13,129 nucleotides of DNA from Mycobacterium sp. (GTDB lineage: Bacteria > Actinomycetota > Actinomycetes > Mycobacteriales > Mycobacteriaceae): assembly GCA_018882545.1 (NCBI GenBank), contig VERS01000010.1, positions 1-13,129 on the forward strand. The letters run 5' to 3'. Below the pieces are notes generated by a model. The model ran no database searches. It was given only the letters and a program-made list of their open reading frames with translations, and was not told the DNA's origin. The translations under genes and the position numbers were made by a program. Shown piece after piece: positions 6,020-13,129 of the stretch. Within the stretch, counting starts at the first letter, position 1. Each line of letters begins with the position of its first letter.

Positions 6020-7321
6020 TCAGAACAGTATTTGGGCGGCGGTGTAGATCACCAGGCCAGCCAGCGCGCCGACCACGGTCCCATTGATGCGGATGAACTG
6101 GAGGTCGCGGCCGACGTGTAACTCGATGCGCCGGCTGGCCTCGTCGGCGTCCCATCGTTCGATGGTGTCGGTGATGACGGTGGTCGCCTCGCTGCCGTAC
6201 CGGGTGACCAGATGCCGGGCGCCGCGCAGGACCCAGTCATCGACCTTGTCCCGCAGTTCGGCGTCGTCGCGCAGGGACTCCCCGATCCGCACCACCGAGT
6301 CCGCGATCCGTCCCCGCAGCGCACTGGACGGGTCGTTGACGCCGTCGAGCACCAGCCGTTTGAGGGTCTTCCAGGCGGTCTCCGCGGCGCGCGTCACCTC
6401 GTCGCGCTCCATGAGTTGCTCTTTGACCGTCTCGGCCTTGGCGATGGTCGTCGGGTCATTTTGCAGGTCGTCGGCGAATTCGAAGAGGAACCGGTTAGCC
6501 GATTGGCGCAGTTCGTGGTTGGGGTTTCGGCGCACCTTGTCGGTGAAGTCCATCAGTTCGCGGTGGATCCGGTCTCCGACCAATTGGTCGACGAACTTCG
6601 GCGACCAGCTGGGTGAATCCCGCAGCACCACCCGTTCGATGGTCGGCCCGGCGTTGAGTGCCCATTCGAAGGCCCGGTCGGCCAGTAGCTGGATGAGCGC
6701 CTCCTGTCGGTTCTCCACCAGCAGTTGGTTGAGCACCCGGCCGACCGGGGGACCCCACTGCGGTTCGGCCAGCCGTTTGACGATGGTGCGGTCGATCGCA
6801 TGTTGTATGTCCTCGTCGTTGAGGAGTTCCACCCCCGCCCGGAGGACCGTCGCGGCCTCGTCGGCGACCCGCACGGCGTGTTCGGGCTCGGCCAGCCACT
6901 TACCCAGCCGGCTGGCGATCTCGGCGTCGCGCAGTTTGGTCTCCACCACTTCCGGGGACAGGAAGTTCTCCCGGACAAAGGTGCCCAGACCCTCCCCCAG
7001 TTGGTCTTTCTTGCGCGGGATGATGGCGGTGTGGGGGATCTTGAGGCCCAGCGGATGCCGGAACAGCGCGGTGACGGCGAACCAATCGGCCAGGGCGCCG
7101 ACCATGCCCGCCTCGGCGGCAGCGCTGACATAGCCGAGCCATCCCGGCCCGCCCTGGGACAACGCCCACCGGCAGGCCAGGAAGATGACCGTCGCACCGA
7201 TGAGAAACCCCAGCGCCACCGCTTTCATCTGGCGCAGACTGCGCGCCCGTTCCGCGTCCGCCTGCGGGTCGGCGCCGGCGAAGGATTCGGCAAACGAGCT
7301 CACGTGTCCATCATCCGTCAT
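6020..7321 (-). CDS. DUF445 family membrane protein (Rv0473-like)
   Basis: A 433-residue protein of the DUF445/YjiN family; function unknown, probably envelope-associated. Membrane segments lie near the N-terminus (about 32-52, KAVALGFLIGATVIFLAC) and at the very C-terminus (about 413-432, NGTVVGALAGLVIYTAAQILF). Between them is a long helical, charged region. The family signature follows the first segment: AAAEAGMVGALADWFAVTALFRHPLGLKIPHTAIIPRKKDQLGEGLG (67-113), and RINGTVVGALAGL marks the C-terminal end. ATG 7321 gives a 31-residue N-terminal tail; GTG 7303 is possible. No clear ribosome binding site was seen. It is first in the minus-strand cluster and divergent from the TetR gene, across 122 bp. 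Confidence 0.9.
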   Translation of the reverse strand: MTDDGHVSSFAESFAGADPQADAERARSLRQMKAVALGFLIGATVIFLACRWALSQGGPGWLGYVSAAAEAGMVGALADWFAVTALFRHPLGLKIPHTAIIPRKKDQLGEGLGTFVRENFLSPEVVETKLRDAEIASRLGKWLAEPEHAVRVADEAATVLRAGVELLNDEDIQHAIDRTIVKRLAEPQWGPPVGRVLNQLLVENRQEALIQLLADRAFEWALNAGPTIERVVLRDSPSWSPKFVDQLVGDRIHRELMDFTDKVRRNPNHELRQSANRFLFEFADDLQNDPTTIAKAETVKEQLMERDEVTRAAETAWKTLKRLVLDGVNDPSSALRGRIADSVVRIGESLRDDAELRDKVDDWVLRGARHLVTRYGSEATTVITDTIERWDADEASRRIELHVGRDLQFIRINGTVVGALAGLVIYTAAQILF

Positions 7322-7384
7322 GGCAGGGCGGCGGCTGGCAGCTATTCGCCAGCAGCAGAGCGGGCGGAATCCGGCCGGAATTAG

Positions 7385-7426
7385 TGTGACCGGCCGTCAC
7401 AACTTAACGAGTCTCCCCGGTAGAGT
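7385..7426 (+). promoter_or_regulatory. Operator-like inverted repeat and promoter of the TetR gene
   Basis: TGTGAC (7385-7390) and GTCACA (7396-7401) are perfect inverted repeats separated by 5 bp. Downstream, TAGAGT (7421-7426) fits a -10 element, and the -35 region expected about 18 bp earlier overlaps the right arm. The site lies between the divergent DUF445 and TetR genes and is a good candidate for autoregulation by the TetR protein (inference). Confidence 0.45.
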
Positions 7427-7443
7427 CGCCTCCAGGGAATCGG

Positions 7444-8175
7444 ATGGAGCCGGCACACGTGACGCAGGTAGCAGCTGGGGCCGCACCGCCCAAGACCGAC
7501 GGCCGCAAGCGGCGCTGGCACCAACACAAGGTGGAGCGGCGCACCGAGCTTGTCGATGGGGCGCTGGACGCGGTCCGCCGTCGCGGTAGCGATGTGAGCA
7601 TGGATGAGATCGCCGGGGAGATCGGTGTCTCCAAGACGGTGCTGTACCGCTATTTCGTCGACAAGAACGACCTCACCACCGCCGTGATGATGCGCTTCAC
7701 GCAGACCACACTGATCCCCAACATGGCGGCCGCCCTGTCGTCGAACCTGGACGGTTTCGACCTCACCCGCGAGATCATCCGCGTCTACGTCGACACCGTG
7801 GCCGCCGAACCGGAGCCGTACCGGTTCGTGATGGCCAACTCCTCGGCGAGCAAGAACAAGGTGGTCGCCGACTCCGAGCAGATCATCGCGCGGATGCTGG
7901 CGGTGATGCTACGACGCCGCATGCAGGTGGCCGGGATGGACACCGGAGGCGTGGAGACCTGGGCGTTCCTCATCGTCGGCGGGGTGCAGCAGGCCACCCA
8001 CTCGTGGATGTCCCACCCGCGGATGGGCGCCGACGACCTGATCGACTACCTGACCATGCTGTGCTGGAGCGCGCTGTGCGGCATCGTGGAGGTGGGCGGC
8101 TCGCTGGACCGGTTCCGGTCCCAGCCGCACCCGGCACCGGTTCTGCCGGCATTGCTGCCCGCAACCACGCTTTAG
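7444..8175 (+). CDS. madR: TetR-family regulator, MadR-like (Rv0472c orthologue)
   Basis: A TetR repressor of 243 residues. After a polar N-terminal tail with the basic stretch RKRRWHQHKVERR, the DNA-binding domain spans about 33-80: LVDGALDAVRRRG, then the helix-turn-helix MDEIAGEIGVSKTVLYRYFVDKNDL. The rest is the ligand/dimer domain. It is very similar to M. tuberculosis Rv0472c as I recall it, and the position is the same. That protein was named MadR, an acyl-CoA-responsive repressor of the mycolic acid desaturase genes desA1 and desA2. ATG 7444 has AGGGA 5 nt upstream; GTG 7459 with GGAG 9 nt upstream is an alternative giving 238 residues. The stop TAG lies within a duplicated -10 hexamer of the following gene. 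Confidence 0.88.
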   Translation: MEPAHVTQVAAGAAPPKTDGRKRRWHQHKVERRTELVDGALDAVRRRGSDVSMDEIAGEIGVSKTVLYRYFVDKNDLTTAVMMRFTQTTLIPNMAAALSSNLDGFDLTREIIRVYVDTVAAEPEPYRFVMANSSASKNKVVADSEQIIARMLAVMLRRRMQVAGMDTGGVETWAFLIVGGVQQATHSWMSHPRMGADDLIDYLTMLCWSALCGIVEVGGSLDRFRSQPHPAPVLPALLPATTL

Positions 8176-8185
8176 TCTCTAGTCT
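8173..8185 (+). promoter_or_regulatory. Duplicated -10 hexamer before ppk2
   Basis: TAGTCT occurs at 8173-8178 and again at 8180-8185. The second copy ends 6 nt before ATG 8192, the exact leaderless spacing. The first copy contains the stop codon of the TetR gene. No Shine-Dalgarno sequence precedes ATG 8192. Confidence 0.5.
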
Positions 8186-8191
8186 TCGGCC

Positions 8192-9061
8192 ATGGCCGAC
8201 AAAAAATCGCGCGACAACTCGCTCTGGACCCACAGTCCCTCGGAGGTACTGCGGTTCCGGCCGGGGGACAGAGTCAGCGAGATCGACGCCGACGCCAGCC
8301 CGGGGTTCAGCGGCAACCGGGCCGATGCCGAGCCGATCACCGCCGAGCGCGGCGAGCACTTCGCCGAGTTGCAGGAGATGCTCTATGCCAATGCCCGCGA
8401 GGGCGATCACCGCTCGGTGCTGCTGGTGCTGCAGGGCATGGACACCGCCGGTAAGGGCGGCATCGTCACCCACGTGGTCGGCGCCGGCAACCCGATGGGG
8501 ATCGACTACCACAGCTTCGGCAAACCCACCCCGGAGGAACGTGCCCACCACTTCCTGTGGCGATTCAACAAGGCGCTGCCACCGGCCGGACACATCGGGG
8601 TCTTCGACCGGTCGCACTATGAAGACGTGCTGGTGGTCCGGGTGCACGGGTTGGTCCCGCCCGACGAACTGGAGGGTCGATATGAGGAGATCAACACCTT
8701 CGAGAAGGAACTCGTCGAGGCGGGCACCAGCATCGTCAAAGTAGCGATGTTCGTCTCGCTCGACGAGCAGAAGGCCCGGCTGACCGAGCGTCTGCAGCGC
8801 CCGGACAAGTACTGGAAGTACAACCCCGGAGATCTCGACGAGCGCAAGCTGTGGCCGTCCTACCAGGAGGCCTATCAGGTGATGCTGGACCGGACCGCAA
8901 CCGAACACGCACCGTGGTTCGTACTGCCGTGCGATAAGAAGTGGTACGCCCGACTGGCCGTCACCGAACTGCTCATCGAGGCGCTGACCGCCATGAACCT
9001 GTCCTGGCCGCCGGCGGATTTCGACATCGAACTCGAACGCCGCCGGGTGGCCGAAGCCTGA
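8192..9061 (+). CDS. ppk2: PPK2-family polyphosphate kinase / polyP:nucleotide phosphotransferase
   Basis: A cytoplasmic P-loop kinase of 289 residues that transfers phosphate between inorganic polyphosphate and nucleotides. Walker A is GMDTAGKG (82-89, K88), Walker B is DRSHYEDVLV (139-148), and the lid region contains ERLQRPDKYWKYN (199-211). A conserved tyrosine/tryptophan-rich end, PWFVLPCDKKWYARLAVTELL, follows. The single P-loop domain and the N-terminal FSGNRADAE...LQEMLYA block resemble the short class I/III enzymes. Which nucleotide (ADP, GDP, AMP) is used cannot be decided by eye. It is 16 bp after the TetR gene on the same strand. This site holds Rv0471c and pcaA in M. tuberculosis, so the gene is an addition here. 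It converges on umaA across a repeat. Confidence 0.92.
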   Translation: MADKKSRDNSLWTHSPSEVLRFRPGDRVSEIDADASPGFSGNRADAEPITAERGEHFAELQEMLYANAREGDHRSVLLVLQGMDTAGKGGIVTHVVGAGNPMGIDYHSFGKPTPEERAHHFLWRFNKALPPAGHIGVFDRSHYEDVLVVRVHGLVPPDELEGRYEEINTFEKELVEAGTSIVKVAMFVSLDEQKARLTERLQRPDKYWKYNPGDLDERKLWPSYQEAYQVMLDRTATEHAPWFVLPCDKKWYARLAVTELLIEALTAMNLSWPPADFDIELERRRVAEA

Positions 9062-9067
9062 CCCGGC

Positions 9068-10982
<1,915 letters not shown>

Positions 10983-11017
10983 GGTCCCCGCTTCCGGTCG
11001 TGTGCCTTCCGCGGCCG

Positions 11018-12310
11018 TCAGTGGAACTGGCCTTCTTCGGTCGAGCCCGACAGCGCGGTGGTCGACGAGTTCGGGTCGACGGTCGTGGCGATCCGGTCGA
11101 AGTAGCCGGCGCCGACCTCGCGCTGATGTCTGGTGGCGGTGTAGCCGCGCTCCTCGGCGGCAAACTCGCGCTCCTGCAGCTCGACATAGGCGCTCATCTG
11201 GTTGCGGGCATAGCCGTAGGCCAGATCGAACATCGAGTAGTTCAGCGCGTGGAAGCCAGCCAGCGTGATGAACTGGAATTTGAAACCCATTGCACCCAGC
11301 TCCTTTTGGAACTTGGCGATGGTGGCGTCGTCGAGATGGGCCTTCCAGTTGAACGACGGCGAGCAGTTGTATGCCAGCAGCTGGTCGGGGAACTCGGCCT
11401 TGACGCCCTCGGCGAACCTGCGGGCCAGGTCCAGGTCCGGGGTGCCGGTCTCCATCCAGATCATGTCGGCGTAGGGGGCGTAGGCCCGGGCCCGGGCGAT
11501 GCACGGCTCCAGACCGTTGCGCACGTGGTAGAAGCCCTCGGAGGTGCGCTCGCCGGTGACGAACGGTTGGTCTCGCTCGTCGACGTCGGAGGTGATCAGG
11601 GTGGCCGCCTCGGCGTCGGTGCGGGCGATCACCACGGTCGGGACGTCGGCCACATCTGCCGCCAACCGCGCGGCGGTGAGCGTGCGGATGTGCTGCTGGG
11701 TGGGGATCAGCACCTTGCCGCCGAGGTGGCCGCACTTCTTCTCCGAAGCCAGCTGGTCCTCCCAGTGCGACCCGCCCACACCGGCGGCGATCATCGCCTT
11801 CTGCAGTTCGTAGACGTTCAGCGCGCCGCCGAAGCCGGCCTCGCCGTCGGCGACGATCGGAACCAGCCAGTTCTCCACCGAGGTGTCGCCCTCCACCGTG
11901 GCGATCTCGTCGGCCCGCAGCAGCGCGTTGTTGATCCGGCGCACCACCTGGGGCACCGAGTTGGCCGGGTAGAGGCTCTGATCGGGGTAGGTGTGCCCGG
12001 ACAGGTTGGCGTCACCGGCGACCTGCCAGCCGGACAGGTAGATGGCCTTGAGCCCGGCGCGCACCTGCTGGACGGCCATATTGCCGGTCAGCGCGCCCAG
12101 GGCGTTGACGAATTCGGAGTTGTTGACCTGGTCCCAGAGGATCTCCGCGCCGCGGCGAGCGAGGGTGTGCTCTTCGACGACGGTGCCCTGCAGGGCGATG
12201 ACCTCGGCGGCCGAGTAGGTCCGGGTGATGCCCTTCCACCGCGGGTTGGTGTCCCAGTCGCGTTGGATATCTGCAGCGCTCTTGGGTTTGCCGACGCTGG
12301 AAACCGACAT
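11018..12310 (-). CDS. icl: Isocitrate lyase (glyoxylate shunt)
   Basis: Isocitrate lyase splits isocitrate into glyoxylate and succinate, allowing growth on fatty acids and acetate; the mycobacterial enzyme also acts as 2-methylisocitrate lyase. The protein has 430 residues, close to the 428 of Icl1 (Rv0467). The signature KKCGH is at 191-195 with catalytic C193. [10 protein letters not shown] (93-102), the Mg-binding region [10 protein letters not shown] (153-162, D155), and YNCSPSFNW near 315 line the active site. ATG 12310 has a strong AAGGAG site 8 nt upstream. A 144-bp upstream region holds inverted repeats. fadB2 follows by 35 bp and then umaA, the same order as in M. tuberculosis. Confidence 0.98.
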   Translation of the reverse strand: MSVSSVGKPKSAADIQRDWDTNPRWKGITRTYSAAEVIALQGTVVEEHTLARRGAEILWDQVNNSEFVNALGALTGNMAVQQVRAGLKAIYLSGWQVAGDANLSGHTYPDQSLYPANSVPQVVRRINNALLRADEIATVEGDTSVENWLVPIVADGEAGFGGALNVYELQKAMIAAGVGGSHWEDQLASEKKCGHLGGKVLIPTQQHIRTLTAARLAADVADVPTVVIARTDAEAATLITSDVDERDQPFVTGERTSEGFYHVRNGLEPCIARARAYAPYADMIWMETGTPDLDLARRFAEGVKAEFPDQLLAYNCSPSFNWKAHLDDATIAKFQKELGAMGFKFQFITLAGFHALNYSMFDLAYGYARNQMSAYVELQEREFAAEERGYTATRHQREVGAGYFDRIATTVDPNSSTTALSGSTEEGQFH

Positions 12311-12325
12311 TGAGATCTCTCCTTA
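12311..12325 (-). promoter_or_regulatory. Ribosome binding site of icl
   Basis: The minus strand reads AAGGAG, then 8 nt, then ATG 12310. This near-perfect site fixes the icl start and fits a well-translated enzyme. Confidence 0.8.
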
Positions 12326-12387
12326 ACCTTCATCCGGGCACCCGGTCCGACCAGGGCACGCCGCCAGACGCGAACCCCGGCCCGTGG

Positions 12388-12428
12388 CTGATGTGCGCCC
12401 AAGACCCTTTCACATCAGATATCTGCTG
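12388..12428. promoter_or_regulatory. Inverted repeats upstream of icl
   Basis: CTGATGTG (12388-12395) and CACATCAG (12411-12418) are perfect 8-bp inverted repeats with a 15-bp spacer, 23 bp centre to centre. Overlapping the second arm is the perfect palindrome CAGATATCTG (12416-12425), extendable to 12413-12428 with one mismatched pair. They lie about 80-120 bp before the icl start. In M. tuberculosis icl1 is controlled by RamB, among others; I could not assign these sites to a named factor. Confidence 0.45.
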
Positions 12429-12454
12429 GTCAAAACGCCGGTGTCGGGGAAGGC

Positions 12455-13129
12455 CTACAGCGGAAAGATCGCCGCGAGGGCCTTGACGTCGTCGCCGACG
12501 AGGTAGGTCAGTGTTCGGACGGTGCGGTCGGTGAGTTCGGGCCCGAATCTCTCGGTGGATCCCGGGGGGTAGACGTGGAGCAGGATCTCCAGTTTCTCCC
12601 CGTAGGCAACGGCGGCGTCGTGCTCGATGGTCACCCGCAGTGGCGCCTCGAGCAGTTCGGGATGCGGCGCCAGGAACTCCTCGACGACCTTCCAGTACAC
12701 CGAATTGTTGACGTGGTCGAACAGGTCGATATCACTGACCCGGATCGGGAAATCCCGGATCTCGTCGGCGTCCTCCCGGGACCCCGCCTTCAGGTAGGAC
12801 TTCCACCGCACCCGGTTGACGTCGGTGGTCTTGAGCAGTCCCGCCATGAAGTCGTCGGCGATCCGGGCCGGGGTCTGGGTCTCCCGGTTGAAGTTGATCC
12901 AGAATGCCTCGGTTTCGATCAGTCCGCCCCGGCGGCCGTCGATGCGCACCCGCATCTCGCACCACCGGTTGGACGCCCCGGAGCACCAGCGGCGCAGTCG
13001 CAGCATGTCCTGGAACTCGATCGGCCGGATGAGGTCGCCCATGGTGCGCCGCACGCTCCAGAGCGGCTGGGTGTCGTTGTGGCCCACCTCGCGCAGGTGG
13101 TCCTGGCCGATGTCCATGATGTGGCGCGT
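12455..13129 (-). CDS. Acyl-ACP thioesterase-like hotdog protein (Rv0466-like), 5' end missing
   Basis: A thioesterase of the FatA/FatB-type double-hotdog family, expected to release fatty acids from acyl-ACP (or act on acyl-CoA). 224 codons are present and the frame runs off the right edge. The first visible ATG (13117) is internal, because the residues before it (RHIM) continue into GQDHLRE, a conserved stretch. Blocks seen: SVRRTMGDLIRPIEFQDMLRLRRWCSGASNRW, ETEAFWINFN, and in the second hotdog SDIDLFDHVNNSVYWKVVEEFL, where the D-x-HVNN-x-x-Y motif marks the family. The M. tuberculosis counterpart Rv0466 lies in the same place next to icl1. It ends 144 bp before the icl start and may be transcribed separately. 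Confidence 0.88.
   Translation of the reverse strand, partial: TRHIMDIGQDHLREVGHNDTQPLWSVRRTMGDLIRPIEFQDMLRLRRWCSGASNRWCEMRVRIDGRRGGLIETEAFWINFNRETQTPARIADDFMAGLLKTTDVNRVRWKSYLKAGSREDADEIRDFPIRVSDIDLFDHVNNSVYWKVVEEFLAPHPELLEAPLRVTIEHDAAVAYGEKLEILLHVYPPGSTERFGPELTDRTVRTLTYLVGDDVKALAAIFPL

Noticed and set aside
6084..7133. A 349-codon plus-strand open frame opposite the DUF445 gene
   Set aside because: Ser/Arg-rich composition without any domain; the DUF445 signature on the other strand is clear.
7385..7401. CRP-type site (TGTGA...TCACA)
   Set aside because: The half-sites are separated by 7 bp rather than the 6 bp of the CRP consensus, so a TetR operator is the better reading.
10983..11735. 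Upstream extension of the fadB2 frame to a 534-residue protein
   Set aside because: The extension is an out-of-frame reading of icl; FadB2 homologues start at the VIERVGVIGAG strand and a ribosome binding site precedes GTG 10982.
12375..12440. SigF-type promoter (GTTT...GGGTCT) for icl
   Set aside because: The spacing between the two elements is about 25 bp, too long for that class.

Overview
The window is a GC-rich actinobacterial chromosome segment. The protein set (MurB, HbhA, a MadR-type TetR regulator, UmaA, FadB2, isocitrate lyase, an acyl-ACP thioesterase) and its order match the Rv0466-Rv0482 block of Mycobacterium tuberculosis. Several differences from that block suggest a non-tuberculous, probably fast-growing mycobacterium (Mycolicibacterium-like). 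The M. tuberculosis comparisons are from memory of its gene order, not from an alignment.

Layout. At the left edge is the 5' part of murB (minus strand), divergent from a plus-strand cluster: two tandem DUF2505 genes (441-1466), a class I methyltransferase (about 1519-2286), a nitrilase-family amidohydrolase (2342-3133) and a proline-rich, membrane-anchored DUF2993 protein (3130-4086). A minus-strand cluster runs from 7321 down to 4092: a DUF445 membrane protein, an XRE regulator (Rv0474-like), hbhA, a DUF2516 membrane protein and a secreted DUF2599 protein. Divergent from it is a plus-strand pair: the TetR regulator (Rv0472c/MadR-like) and a PPK2-family polyphosphate kinase (7444-9061). The right third is a minus-strand series: an acyl-ACP thioesterase (partial at the right edge), icl, fadB2 and umaA.

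How the genes fit together. The right third concerns fatty-acid use and mycolic acid modification: glyoxylate shunt (Icl), hydroxyacyl-CoA dehydrogenase (FadB2), mycolate methyltransferase-family enzyme (UmaA), thioesterase, and next door a regulator whose M. tuberculosis orthologue controls mycolate desaturation. The middle and left parts carry cell-surface and envelope genes (HbhA, DUF445, DUF2993, MurB).

The main things to look at again are: (i) a 99-bp minisatellite between ppk2 and umaA whose units keep the reading frame of both converging genes and load both with repeated in-frame stop codons; (ii) a divergent promoter at murB whose two -10 elements share one TA step; (iii) -10 hexamers 6-8 nt before the start codon of six genes, implying mostly leaderless transcripts; (iv) two genes with no acceptable AUG/GUG/UUG start where one is needed (a probable CUG start in a CTGA overlap for the DUF2599 gene, and an open, coding-looking N-terminus before the methyltransferase); (v) operator-like palindromes upstream of the XRE gene, the TetR gene and icl; (vi) local content differing from M. 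tuberculosis: no deoC, no pcaA/Rv0471c, but an added ppk2, a second DUF2505 gene and a methyltransferase. I saw no CRISPR, tRNA, rRNA, IS element or prophage. No gene-free stretch exceeds about 145 bp.
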